A DNA stretch of 55,481 nt from Chloroflexi bacterium 13_1_40CM_65_17. GTDB taxonomy: Bacteria; Chloroflexota; Dormibacteria; Dormibacterales; Dormibacteraceae. The position numbers and the translations under genes were made by a program. Location of the stretch: the NCBI GenBank assembly GCA_001917815.1, contig MNES01000095.1:1-55481 (forward strand), written 5' to 3'. The stretch's first letter is position 1, and every line of letters begins with the position of its first letter. Positions 1 through 11,429 of this stretch are shown here, piece by piece. The notes under the pieces were generated by a model. That model was not told the origin of the DNA and did not search any database. It worked only from the letters and a program-made list of their open reading frames with translations.

Positions 1-1
1 A

Positions 2-526
2 CGCGTTGCCGTCGTGACCACCGCTTTGATCGCTCTCGTCGCATGTGGATCGTCCAGCACGTCCTCGGCTACGTCTCCAACCCCATCGCCGACACCAACT
101 CCGAAAGCGAAGCTGTTCGAGAAAGCCGACGCGTGCTCCCTTGTCATGGCAGCCGACGCCTCGAGCGCGACCGGAGCCACCATGACGAGCGTGGGGGGTG
201 CCGGTGGGGCATGCTTCTATGGCACGTCGGACGGCAAGTCGACCGTTCTGGTGTTTGCACAGGCCCTATCGGACGTCAGCAGCGCACAGGCGATGCAGCC
301 CGAGCAGGCGGTCGCCGCCCTGAACAGTAGCTACGCAATAGCGGACGCCAAGGTAGTCACCGGTATCGGAGACAAGGCACTCGAATACACGCTGTCGGGC
401 GCGGCTACGGGATACGTGATCTTCGTGGTCAAGTCGAACGTGGTCATCATGATCGCCGTCTCGCCGGCCGCCAATCCGAGCGTCGTCGAGCAGCTCGGTA
501 GAACCGCCGTCGGTAACCTCAAGTAA
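2..526 (+). CDS. Putative secreted lipoprotein, 5' end cut by window edge
   Basis: The reading frame is open to the left edge, so the true start is probably outside the window; an internal GTG lies at 14. A hydrophobic stretch ends in the lipobox-like ALVAC, followed by a Ser/Thr/Pro-rich linker (TPSPTPTP), which fits a membrane-anchored lipoprotein. The mature part contains a paired-cysteine pattern (DACSLV and GACFYG) like that of DUF3558-type actinobacterial lipoproteins, but that family assignment is only by resemblance. No enzymatic motif is visible. The next gene begins just after its stop on the same strand. Confidence 0.6.
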   Translation, partial: RVAVVTTALIALVACGSSSTSSATSPTPSPTPTPKAKLFEKADACSLVMAADASSATGATMTSVGGAGGACFYGTSDGKSTVLVFAQALSDVSSAQAMQPEQAVAALNSSYAIADAKVVTGIGDKALEYTLSGAATGYVIFVVKSNVVIMIAVSPAANPSVVEQLGRTAVGNLK

Positions 527-596
527 GAAAGCTGCCGGCGGGCCTATTCGCCTGAAGCCGGCAGAGGCGCCACCTCCTAACCGGGTTGTTTGGGCG

Positions 597-1877
597 TTGC
601 TGGCGCTTGGCCTCCTGCTGCTCTTTTTCGTGCTGCCGCACAACATCGAGGGCGACGGCCGCCTGCGCTTCGACGCGCTCCAAGGGTTGCTCGCGGGCCA
701 TGGCATCCCGGACACGAAATATCCCCTCATCGGATCGCTCTTCTCGATCCCGCTGATGCTCCTCGGTCACGTCGTCGGCTCGCCCGAATGGTGGGTTGCT
801 CGATACAACGTCATCGTCTACGCAACCGGCATCGGTCTCCTCTATGGGCTATTGCGCGGACGCATCGCGCGCGACGTGCTCGGCGCTTTCCTGTTGCTGC
901 TCGGAACGACCGCCATGCTCCCCAATTCCCTGACCGGTTTCGGCGCCGAGACCTTCAGCGCGATGGTGGTCGGCACAGGCCTGGCGGCGTGGGCGGTGGG
1001 ACGCTGGAAGACGGCGACGGTGCTGGTCGGTCTTGGGGTCGCCAACATGCCCGCGACCATCGTCGGCCTGGCTCTCGCGATCGGTTGGTGGGCGTGGCGC
1101 GAGAAGCGATTGCGGGCATTGGCGCCGCTGCTGGTGGCGGCGGCCTTGTGGATGCTCGAAAACACGGTGCGGCGTAGGTCGCCGTTCGCGACCGGCTATG
1201 GCGGCGACCACGGATTCCAGACCCTTCTCCCCTATTCGGGACTGCCCGGCTTCAGCTATCCAACGGTTTTTGGCGTCCTGTCCCTCCTGCTGGCTTTCGG
1301 CAAAGGACTGCTGTTCTTCGCGCCGGGATTGGTCCTGGCCTTCGGGCGCGGCCTGGAGGCGCTGCGATCCGTCAGGGACGTCATCGTTCTGTGGTTTGTT
1401 TACCTGGCCGGCATTGTGCTGGTGTACGGCACATGGTGGGCGTGGTACGGAGGCTTCACGTGGGGCCCGCGATTTCTGATCTTCGCCTCACTGCCGGCAT
1501 CCCTTCTGCTCGCGGCTCAGATCCGCCGTCCACCTCAAACACTGCTGATTCAGACCATGGTGGTCGTGGCTCTCGCGCTCTCTGTCTGGGTCGGTATCGA
1601 CGGTGCGGCTTTCGGCCGGTTCGCGCAGGATCCATGCAGTGCGAACCACTACTCGCTCGAATCGTTCTGCTGGTATGTGCCCGAGTTCAGCGTTCTGTGG
1701 ACGCCGTTCGTATTCCAGGCGCACGTGTCGTGGAGCGACTTGTTACTGATCGGATACGCGGCAGGAGTGGCGATCTACGTTGCCTATCCGCTGCTCCGAG
1801 AATTTCCGCTTACGGCCTTTCGTGATTTGCAACTGGCGTGGACTGCTTACCGGCAACGAGCGCCCTGGAGGTTTTGA
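597..1877 (+). CDS. Polytopic membrane protein, possible GT-C-type glycosyltransferase
   Basis: A protein of about 426 residues with roughly ten hydrophobic segments spread over its length. A short polar loop after the first segment (HNIEGDGRLRFDAL) contains acidic residues, as in the first extracytoplasmic loop of GT-C/ArnT-like transferases that use lipid-linked sugars. That function is inferred from topology only. The start is unclear: the frame is open back to 453 but has no ATG or GTG. TTG at 597 falls inside the first membrane segment, and CTG at 552 or ATT at 546 would give a short polar N-terminus. It follows the lipoprotein gene on the same strand. Confidence 0.55.
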   Translation: MLALGLLLLFFVLPHNIEGDGRLRFDALQGLLAGHGIPDTKYPLIGSLFSIPLMLLGHVVGSPEWWVARYNVIVYATGIGLLYGLLRGRIARDVLGAFLLLLGTTAMLPNSLTGFGAETFSAMVVGTGLAAWAVGRWKTATVLVGLGVANMPATIVGLALAIGWWAWREKRLRALAPLLVAAALWMLENTVRRRSPFATGYGGDHGFQTLLPYSGLPGFSYPTVFGVLSLLLAFGKGLLFFAPGLVLAFGRGLEALRSVRDVIVLWFVYLAGIVLVYGTWWAWYGGFTWGPRFLIFASLPASLLLAAQIRRPPQTLLIQTMVVVALALSVWVGIDGAAFGRFAQDPCSANHYSLESFCWYVPEFSVLWTPFVFQAHVSWSDLLLIGYAAGVAIYVAYPLLREFPLTAFRDLQLAWTAYRQRAPWRF

Positions 1878-2075
1878 TCGGCCCCGGAGACTCGTCAGCG
1901 GCCGGTGCGCCACCAATAAAGAAGGCCACTCGTTGTGTGCTTAGTGCTTGACCGAACTGTACAGGCTCTAAGACGAAATGACGTGCTCGCGGTGGGCCCT
2001 AGTTTCCGTAACGCGAACCTGCCTGCCGTCGTCGGCAGACCGATCAAGATCCCTGGCGCTGACAGGACGTTCGGC
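1878..2075. other. Intergenic gap between convergent genes with a small hairpin
   Basis: This 198-base stretch separates convergent genes and has no convincing open reading frame. It contains a 6-bp stem (CTGCCG / CGGCAG, 2023-2038) with a TCGT loop that could act as a bidirectional terminator, although no T tract follows it on either strand. Confidence 0.35.
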
Positions 2076-3098
2076 CTAGTTTGACCGAGTCAATCCGGGA
2101 CTAGGTCCAGAAGAAGCCGATCGTGGAGTCTGGTGGTACCACCTGAGCACACGCATGGCCCGGAGGGTGTTCCACCGGCTTGGTCTGCCTTCGCCCTCGT
2201 CCATCGCAAAGTGCAGCCTGCCGGGATGGGGATTCTCGAGGGGCCAGCGGCCATTCGCATCGCGCTTGGACTCGACCAGATCGATCGCCTCGGCCACCCG
2301 CTCATCCGGAACGGCACCGGCCGCGCGCAGGTAGTCGAGACCTCGGAGCACGTCGTAGTGCCAGTACGTCGGGTAGGAGAACTGCGTGAAGGCCGGATCG
2401 ATCACCTCGCCTGTCGAAAGCCTGCGAAACATCCGTCGCTCGAGGAGGTACTCGTGACCACGGAGCCGGGCGGCGCTCACCTCCGCTGGTCCCCCTGTGG
2501 CTCGCTCGTACTCCAGCAGGCCATCTAGCACATCGATCGTCGAGTGGAATGACCCCCGCGTCGACCCATTCTCCTGCTCGCAGTTCCACCCGCCATCGCT
2601 CATCTGCTCACCGAGGAGCCGATGGACGATGCCGTGTGTGTCGCGGCCGAAGTAGGCGCCGAGCGCCACGACCTTGCCGTTGATGCAAGGCTCAACCTCG
2701 CCAGCGAAGAACGGCTCGCCGTCGTGCTCCCATGCAACCTGATCGCGGATTCGGCGGACGGCCTCGCGGGCTTGCAAGCAGGCGGGATCGAGTCCGAAAG
2801 CGCGCAACAGCATCAAGCTCCAGGCGGTCGAGGTCCATTCTGGAAAGAGCGTGCCTTGCCTCGCGGGCGGTAGGGACCGCCACCAACTGATCGCCTCAGC
2901 CGAGGTCAGCCTGGCGGAAATGCTCTTGTCCCAGTGGCCGTCCTGCCGCTGGAGAGCCAGCAACCCCGCGCCCCAACCCTCTGTGGCGACGCGGGCCCGC
3001 TCGGCCGCGACTTCGTCGTCGGACGCGTCGATCAGGTCACGCATGACCTTCCAGCGGATCGCCGGGTCGGAGTCCAACAACCACCCGATGACGTCGAT
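2076..3098 (-). CDS. Squalene-cyclase-like (prenyltransferase/squalene oxidase repeat) protein
   Basis: About 340 residues built of alpha/alpha repeats of the terpenoid-cyclase/prenyltransferase fold. QW-like signatures such as QMSDGGWNCE and a following GSFHSTIDVLDGLLEY segment are visible. The DxDD acid motif of true squalene-hopene cyclases is absent, so cyclase activity is doubtful. The N-terminus (DVIGWLLDSDPAIRW) matches how I remember relatives beginning, right after a start Met. Here that codon is ATC (3098-3096), 8 bases after a strong GAGGAGG ribosome site. The frame stays open to 3335, but the upstream part is arginine-rich and looks non-coding. The next usable in-frame start would be TTG at 3080. 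Confidence 0.6.
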   Translation of the reverse strand: MDVIGWLLDSDPAIRWKVMRDLIDASDDEVAAERARVATEGWGAGLLALQRQDGHWDKSISARLTSAEAISWWRSLPPARQGTLFPEWTSTAWSLMLLRAFGLDPACLQAREAVRRIRDQVAWEHDGEPFFAGEVEPCINGKVVALGAYFGRDTHGIVHRLLGEQMSDGGWNCEQENGSTRGSFHSTIDVLDGLLEYERATGGPAEVSAARLRGHEYLLERRMFRRLSTGEVIDPAFTQFSYPTYWHYDVLRGLDYLRAAGAVPDERVAEAIDLVESKRDANGRWPLENPHPGRLHFAMDEGEGRPSRWNTLRAMRVLRWYHQTPRSASSGPSPGLTRSN

Positions 3099-3377
3099 TC
3101 GGTCTACCTCCTCTAGGAAGACTAGGCTCTCCCGGGGGCGGCTCGGGCCGCAGCGCCCTGAACGTCCATCCCGCGGATCTGGTCGCCGGTCGCATTGCAG
3201 CCGCGATCGATGGCCTCGGAAGTTAATTCGCGTCCGACGGGCTCGATAAGGCTTGCGGGTCGGGATGGCTTCCGCGTCCGCGTTGGCGATTACCGCATCG
3301 TCGACGCGGTGGACGATGCCATCGGCACTGATCACGCAAACCTACGGGTTCGCGTTATGGAAAGCCTCGCGAATTGA

Positions 3378-3454
3378 TGGTGGGCGGTGATGGACTCGAA
3401 CCAACGGCCTCCTCGGTGTAAGCGAGGCGCTCTAGCCAACTGAGCTAACCGCCC
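3378..3454 (-). tRNA. tRNA-Val (anticodon TAC)
   Basis: The reverse complement folds as a full cloverleaf: acceptor GGGCGGT paired with ACCGCCC, D-arm with GCTCAGTTGG, anticodon stem CTCGC/GAGG-type around loop CTTACAC with anticodon TAC at 3418-3420, and T-loop TTCGAGTCC. The discriminator is A at 3381, and CCA is encoded (3378-3380). It lies 16 bases upstream of the ctpA stop codon on the same strand, so it is just downstream of the ftsEX-ctpA operon. Confidence 0.96.
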
Positions 3455-3470
3455 GTAGCGGATCCACAGT

Positions 3471-4670
3471 CTACCCAGCGGCAAGCACGGTCAGCGCCGA
3501 CTTGAGCTGACTGTCTTTCGCGTAGCCCCGGTCAGGGTGCAGGACGTCGAACTCATCCTTCGCGTCGGCCAGCGGCGCCGTAACGTCGGGCTGCAGACCC
3601 TTGTGGTCGATGGTCTGCCCGTTGGGCAGGTACCACCTCTTCACGGTCAGGTGAATGTCGGATCCGTCGTTGAGCGGGAAGTCCTGCTGCACCGACCCCT
3701 TGCCGAACGTCACGGTGCCGACCAGCTTCGCCCGTTGGTGCACCTGCAGCGAACCGGCCACGATCTCGGAGGCCGACGCGCTGTTCGCGTTCACCAGGAC
3801 CACGAGCGGAATAGTCGTCGCCAGGTGCTCACCACTCACCGAGTGCTTCTCGACGTTGCCGCTGCGATCGCGCAGCTCGAAGGTCTCCCCGCTCGGGACG
3901 AACTCACTGATGACGTGGTCGGCTTCAGAGATGAACCCCCCGGGATCCTCGCGAAGGTCGAGCACCATTCCCTTCGCGCCCGCCAGACTGGTGCTCAGCG
4001 CCGAGTGCAACTCGCTCGTCGTCGTCGAGCTGAACTGATAGATGCGCACGTACAGGATCTGATCCGCGATCACGGTCGATCGCACGGAAGGCACCTGGAT
4101 CTCAGCCCGCATGATCGTCACCGAAAACGTCTGAGCACCCCGCGTGATGGCGAGCGTCACCTTGGTGCCATCCGGACCCTGGATCAAAGTTGACGCCTGG
4201 TCGGCGGTGATGCCCTTCATGTCCTTATCGCCCACCTTCACGATCTGGTCGCCGGCCTGCAGCCCGGCAGCGGCCGCCGGTGAGCCCGGCACGGTACCCG
4301 TGATCGTCGGGTACTCAGTGCTGAAGGTCAGGTAGATGCCGATCCCCGAGTAGTGCCCGGTGTAGGCCTCCTGCAGGCGCTTGTACTGGTCCGGGTCGTA
4401 GTAAGCGGAGAAGGGATCGCCCAGGCTGGCGATCAAGCCCTGCACAGTTCCATGAGAAAGCTTCTTCGGGTCCAGGTTGCCGTCGACGTAGTCCGCCTGG
4501 ATCACACGGAGTGCCTGCTGCAGCGCGCTGGTGTCGACACGTCCGGTCGACGAGTGGGCGAGATACGGCACGACATCGGGAAACGCCTGGTCCGTGTACG
4601 CGCCAACGACAAAGGCGGCCAAGGCAACGACGAGGAATGCAACGCCCCGAAGGGCGTCGCGGCGCTTCAT
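3471..4670 (-). CDS. ctpA: Carboxy-terminal processing protease (S41 family, CtpA-like)
   Basis: A 399-residue serine protease that would act outside the membrane, cleaving C-termini of envelope proteins. It has an N-terminal membrane anchor (about residues 8-27), a PDZ domain (about 100-190) and the S41 protease core. The Ser/Lys dyad is visible: Ser299 in NSASASEI and Lys324 in FGKGSVQ, with Gln328 four residues on, matching the spacing of characterised CTPs. It follows the M23 hydrolase in the ftsE-ftsX order. A CTP beside an EnvC-like M23 protein is a recurrent pairing and suggests a role in regulating peptidoglycan hydrolysis. Confidence 0.93.
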   Translation of the reverse strand: MKRRDALRGVAFLVVALAAFVVGAYTDQAFPDVVPYLAHSSTGRVDTSALQQALRVIQADYVDGNLDPKKLSHGTVQGLIASLGDPFSAYYDPDQYKRLQEAYTGHYSGIGIYLTFSTEYPTITGTVPGSPAAAAGLQAGDQIVKVGDKDMKGITADQASTLIQGPDGTKVTLAITRGAQTFSVTIMRAEIQVPSVRSTVIADQILYVRIYQFSSTTTSELHSALSTSLAGAKGMVLDLREDPGGFISEADHVISEFVPSGETFELRDRSGNVEKHSVSGEHLATTIPLVVLVNANSASASEIVAGSLQVHQRAKLVGTVTFGKGSVQQDFPLNDGSDIHLTVKRWYLPNGQTIDHKGLQPDVTAPLADAKDEFDVLHPDRGYAKDSQLKSALTVLAAG

Positions 4671-4702
4671 GTCAGCAGACTAGCGAAGTCGGGTTGCGGG
4701 AC

Positions 4703-5935
4703 CTAGCAGCCGAGCCAGATGCAGGGATTCTTCCAGTTGCCGTTGACGCGCACTTCGAAGTGGAGATGCGGTCCCGTCGACCAACCGGTCGAACCCTCGT
4801 ACGCGATGAGGTCGCCGCGAGCGATTATCTGCCCACTCTGAATTCCGCCCGCATAACTTGCCAGGTGCCCGTAGTAGGTCGAGTACCCGTTCCCATGAAC
4901 CATGACGATCAGGTTGCCGTAACCGATCGAGCCGGGATACAGGTAGATGACACCGGTGTCGGCGGCCACGATTGGCGACCCATAGGGTGCGGCAATGTCG
5001 ACCCCGGTGTGGATTCGATGCGGATACGGACAGCCGCTGTCGTACGGCTCCAGGTAGAAGGTCGAACAGCCGAATGGCTGGCTGATGCAGCCGAATCCAC
5101 ACGCGGGCTCCGGCCAGGCAAACACCCCGCTGCCGCCTCCCGCCGCGCGAGCCTCCGCGTCGTACTTCTGCTGCAGCTGCGCCACCTGGGCATCGATCGC
5201 AGCACGCTCCTGCTGGACTTTCACGTACTGCTCCTGCAGCTGAGCCTCCAGCTGCTGCGCGTAAACGATCGCGGCCTTTTGGGTGGCCACGTTCTTTTCG
5301 AGGTCGGCCTCGGTCACAAGCTGCTGCTGGAGGAGCGCCGACTGCTGACTCTTCTGAATAGTGAGATCGGCGTTGGTCTGATCGAACTGCGCGCGCGCCA
5401 ACCCGAGCTCGCCCAGCAATTTGCGATCGGAGGCCGCAACCTGCTGCGCGCCGATCATGCGGTTCATCAGGTCGTTGAAAGTGTTCGCAGTCAACACCAG
5501 CTCGACATAGTTGACCGACCCGTGGTCATCGACATATCGCAGGCGCTGGTTGAGCAGCTCGTCGCGCACGCTGATGTTTGCGTGCAACCGCGTGAGGCTG
5601 GCCTCGGTGAACCGGATCTTCCGATTGAGCTCGTCGATCGCGGCCTGCGTTTGCGCTATGAGCTGCTTCTGGGCTGCGATCTGATTGTTGAGACTTGCGA
5701 TCAGCGCGTAAATCGCGTTGATCTGACCCTGAAGATCCGCGATCTTCCCTCGGATGTTCTGCAGCTGCTGCTCGTTGTTGACCTGTTGGCCGATGCCCTG
5801 GTTGTAGGAGAGGCATGCCTGGTAAACAGCGGGAGGATCGCCCGCGTAGCAGAAGATCGCCGATGCCGTGTGCATCGACAGAGGTGTCCACGCCACGAGA
5901 GCGGTCATGACGGCGACCGACAGTCTTCGCCGCAT
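4703..5935 (-). CDS. M23 (LytM-type) murein hydrolase activator, EnvC-like
   Basis: A 410-residue secreted protein. A signal peptide ends near HTASA (about residue 26). A long Gln-rich coiled coil (about residues 45-260) is followed by a C-terminal LytM/M23 domain. The zinc-ligand motifs HTGVD and HLHFE are present, so the domain may be an active endopeptidase, unlike E. coli EnvC. Its ATG overlaps the ftsX stop (TGATG), so the two are translationally coupled. In known systems FtsEX pulls on such a coiled coil to control septal hydrolysis; that partnership is inferred here from gene order and architecture. Confidence 0.92.
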   Translation of the reverse strand: MRRRLSVAVMTALVAWTPLSMHTASAIFCYAGDPPAVYQACLSYNQGIGQQVNNEQQLQNIRGKIADLQGQINAIYALIASLNNQIAAQKQLIAQTQAAIDELNRKIRFTEASLTRLHANISVRDELLNQRLRYVDDHGSVNYVELVLTANTFNDLMNRMIGAQQVAASDRKLLGELGLARAQFDQTNADLTIQKSQQSALLQQQLVTEADLEKNVATQKAAIVYAQQLEAQLQEQYVKVQQERAAIDAQVAQLQQKYDAEARAAGGGSGVFAWPEPACGFGCISQPFGCSTFYLEPYDSGCPYPHRIHTGVDIAAPYGSPIVAADTGVIYLYPGSIGYGNLIVMVHGNGYSTYYGHLASYAGGIQSGQIIARGDLIAYEGSTGWSTGPHLHFEVRVNGNWKNPCIWLGC

Positions 5936-6831
5936 CAGAGTCGGACGTACCTGCGCACGCCGATGTAGCTGCCCAGGGCGCCCAGCAGCGCGCCGCCAAG
6001 CAGCAGGTCACGGGCGAGGCTGGAGATGAATGTAGGGTCATAGGAGAGCGGGATGAAGGCGATGTCCGAGCGGAACTGGGCCACAGCCGGCGGATACGCA
6101 ATGACCAGCAACGCAAGCGCGATCGACGCGGCGATGAGGCCGGTCATCACGCCTTCGATCACAAACGGTCCCCTCACGAACCATTCGGTCGCTCCGACCA
6201 GCTTCATGACCTCGATCTCCTTGCGGCGGTGATACACGGCTGTGCGGATTGTGTTCATGACGATGACAACCGAGACGACGACCAGGATCGCCAGCAGGCC
6301 GACGCCAGCAAGGCCGAGCCATTGTGACAGTTGGAGCATGCGGTTGACAAAATCCCCTTGATAGTTGGTCGGGTTGGAAGGATCGACCCCGGACCACTGT
6401 CGTGCGACGGTGTCGATCGCGGCAACATCGGCCAGCGCCTTGACTTTGACCTCAAGCTTCGCGTCCAGGGGATTGCCGTCGAGCTGCTGCGCCAGCACGG
6501 CGTTGTTTGGATCGGCCGTGAAGTTGGCGAGCGCCTGTTCCTTGGTGATGAAGCGCACGCTGGCCACACGTCGGTCGGTGCTGAGCCGCTGCTGGAAGTC
6601 GTACACACTCGGCAATGGAGTGCCATCGGCGACGTTGATCGAGATCACGCTCACCTTCTCGCGGAACCCGTCGAGCACTTGCGAGAGCGCATGCCCGACC
6701 AGCAGGTTGACCCCGGCGAGAACCAGGATGAGCGTGATCGACAGAACCGCGGCCAGGCTGACCGCCAGGTTCCGCCAGAAGCTCTGCCAGGCGCTATTGA
6801 GCGCGAATCTGAGGTTTCGAAACATCGTCAT
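5935..6831 (-). CDS. ftsX: Cell division protein FtsX
   Basis: About 298 residues with the FtsX plan: an N-terminal membrane segment (SLAAVLSITLILVLAGVNLL), an extracytoplasmic domain of about 110 residues, then three C-terminal membrane segments. It is the membrane subunit of the FtsEX complex. The frame extends to 6915, but ATG at 6831 (MTMFRNLR) fits the family N-terminus, where relatives begin with an FRxxRFA-like stretch. That start overlaps the end of ftsE by 38 bases. The downstream M23 gene overlaps its stop codon. Confidence 0.93.
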   Translation of the reverse strand: MTMFRNLRFALNSAWQSFWRNLAVSLAAVLSITLILVLAGVNLLVGHALSQVLDGFREKVSVISINVADGTPLPSVYDFQQRLSTDRRVASVRFITKEQALANFTADPNNAVLAQQLDGNPLDAKLEVKVKALADVAAIDTVARQWSGVDPSNPTNYQGDFVNRMLQLSQWLGLAGVGLLAILVVVSVVIVMNTIRTAVYHRRKEIEVMKLVGATEWFVRGPFVIEGVMTGLIAASIALALLVIAYPPAVAQFRSDIAFIPLSYDPTFISSLARDLLLGGALLGALGSYIGVRRYVRL

Positions 6832-7537
6832 GGTAGCGGCCAGAACGGTCATCCCGGGCAATCTGCCCAGCATCGATCGCAATGACGCGGCGGCGGAGTA
6901 GATCGACGATCTCACGGTTGTGGGTCGCCATCACAACGGTGGCGCCTCGTGAGTTGATACGCAGGAAGAGCTGCATGATCTCCCAGGCGGTGGCCGGGTC
7001 GAGGTTGCCCGTGGGCTCGTCCGCGATGATCATGCGCGGTGCGTGCACCAGCGCCCGCGCGATGGCGACGCGCTGCTGCTCGCCACCGGAGAGGTTCGAC
7101 GGATAGGTCTGCTCCTTGCCGGCCAAACCCACCGTGTCGAGCGCCTCGGCGGCCCTCGATTGCACCAGCCGGTCGGGTTCGCCGAGGACGCGCAGCGCGA
7201 AGGCGACGTTCTCGTACACGGTCAGGTTGGGAAGCAGCTTGAAGTCCTGGAATACCAGGCCGATCTTGCGCCGGTAGTACGGCAGCTTCCGCCGCTTCAT
7301 GCGGCCCAGCTCGATGCCCTCGACGAAGATCTTGCCCTTGGTCGGCTTCTCCTCTCGGATGAGGAGCCGGACCAGCGTCGACTTGCCGGCGCCTGAGGGC
7401 CCGACGAGGAACAGGAAGTCGCCCTCGGGAACCACAAGGTTGATGTCGCGAAGCGCCTCGGTGCCGGTTGGGTAAGTCTTCCAGACGTGCTGAAAGCTGA
7501 TAACCGGCCGGCTGTCGAAATCCGGTGTCAAAACCAT
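6794..7537 (-). CDS. ftsE: Cell division ATP-binding protein FtsE
   Basis: A 247-residue ABC ATPase with Walker A GPSGAGKST, Q-loop VFQDFKLL, signature LSGGEQQR, Walker B MIIADEPTGNLD and a His switch (ATHNR). It powers the FtsEX complex at the division site. The frame is open to 7633, but the N-terminal addition is unlike FtsE, and the ATG at 7537 puts the conserved V-S-F-x-x-V-W-K-x-Y start near the N-terminus. ftsX follows with overlap. The 135 bases between prfB and ftsE hold nothing else I recognise. Confidence 0.95.
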   Translation of the reverse strand: MVLTPDFDSRPVISFQHVWKTYPTGTEALRDINLVVPEGDFLFLVGPSGAGKSTLVRLLIREEKPTKGKIFVEGIELGRMKRRKLPYYRRKIGLVFQDFKLLPNLTVYENVAFALRVLGEPDRLVQSRAAEALDTVGLAGKEQTYPSNLSGGEQQRVAIARALVHAPRMIIADEPTGNLDPATAWEIMQLFLRINSRGATVVMATHNREIVDLLRRRVIAIDAGQIARDDRSGRYHDDVSKPQIRAQ

Positions 7538-7672
7538 AAGCTGGATCTCTTGCTGTGACGTGTTGCGCCGAAGGGCGCGGTTGGCTAGGTCGCGGGCAGT
7601 ATACCTCATGCCCCCGGATGCTCCAAATGCCATCCGTCGAGTTCAAACAGCTATCTAACGGACGGGCCCGTC

Positions 7673-8789
7673 CTAGCTTGCGGAGCCGTTCCGTCCCTGG
7701 CTCAAGCGCCAGCGCAGCCAGGCCTCGATGAACGGGTCGATGTCGCCGTCGAGCACCGCTTGCGCGTTCCCGACCTCGAGGCCGGTGCGGACGTCTTTGA
7801 CCAGCGTGTATGGCTGCAGGACGTAGTTCCGGATCTGAGAGCCGAACTCGGCCGGCATCACCTGGCCGCGAATCTGGTCGAGCGTCGCCGCCGCCTCCTG
7901 CTGCTGGCGCTGGAAAAGCCGCGCTTTGAGGACCTTCATCGCCGTCTCGCGGTTCTTCATCTGCGAGCGCTCGTTCTGGCACGTCACGACGATGCCGGTG
8001 GGCAGATGGGTGATGCGGACGGCCGAGTCGGTCTTGTTGACGTGCTGGCCGCCCGCTCCGGTCGAGCGATAGGTGTCGATGCGGAGATCCTGAGGGCTGA
8101 TCACGACCGCATCTTCATCGGTGCTCTCGAGCTCCGGCATCACCTCGACCAGGGCGAACGAAGTGTGCCGCCGATGGTTCTGGTCGAAAGGCGAGATGCG
8201 CACCAGCCGGTGAACGCCATGCTCCGACCTCAGCAACCCGTACGCACGCGGGCCGCGAACGATGAAGGTGACGCTCTTCAGCCCGGCCTCCTCTCCGGGC
8301 GACTGATCGATGACCTCGACCTCGAATCGATGACGCTCGGCCCACTTCATGTACATGCGCATCAGCATCTCGACCCAGTCCTGCGCCTCCACCCCACCCT
8401 GGCCGACCGAGATCGTCAACACGGCGTTGTGGTTCGCGTATGGGTCCGTGAAGAGCAGGTCGAGCTCGCGCGAGCGCAGCTCGGCGGCCAGCTTCGCTTC
8501 CTCCTCGGCGACCTGCCGCGCCAGCTCGGGATCGCCCGAGGCGAGCTGGTCGAGCTCAATCAGATCGCGCGCGCGCTTCTCCAGTTGCTCCCACGTCTTG
8601 ATGAGCTCGCGATTCTCCGACGCTTCTCGCGCGAGCGCACCGGCGCGGCGAGGGTCGTCCCAGACTCCGGGCTGCGCTAGAAGCTGATCGAGCTCCTCAG
8701 CACGCTTGAGGTTGCCAGGAAGGTCAAAGGTGCTCCTTGAGCTCGAGAATCCGCTGCAGCAGCTCCTTGGGGCTAAGTTGAACGTCCAT
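7673..8789 (-). CDS. prfB: Peptide chain release factor 2 (with programmed +1 frameshift)
   Basis: Release factor for UGA/UAA codons, about 371 residues after recoding. Frame zero begins at ATG 8789 and runs 21 codons to an in-frame TGA at 8726-8724. Translation then resumes in the +1 frame at GAC (8725) and continues to 7673. The RF2 recognition motif SPF (RISPFDQ) and the catalytic GGQ (TGAGGQHVNK) are present, so it is RF2 and not RF1. The ATG directly abuts the secA stop (8790-8792), so translation is probably coupled to secA. The +1 frame stays open upstream of the shift site as far as 9142, but this is the secA gene in another frame, not prfB. Confidence 0.96.
8723..8738 (-). promoter_or_regulatory. 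prfB programmed +1 frameshift signal
   Basis: On the minus strand the sequence reads AAGGAG CAC CTT TGA C. An internal Shine-Dalgarno-like AAGGAG sits three bases before the CTT slippery codon, followed by the in-frame TGA and C. This matches the spacing of the classical bacterial site (AGGGGG-TAT-CTT-TGA-C). Low RF2 would slow termination at TGA and favour slippage, giving autoregulation. The frame switch is needed to read the conserved RF2 domains. Confidence 0.95.

Positions 8790-11429
<2,640 letters not shown>

Noticed and set aside
3099-3335. Upstream extension of the squalene-cyclase-like protein
   Set aside because: About 79 Arg-rich residues unlike the family, located before a strong ribosome site.
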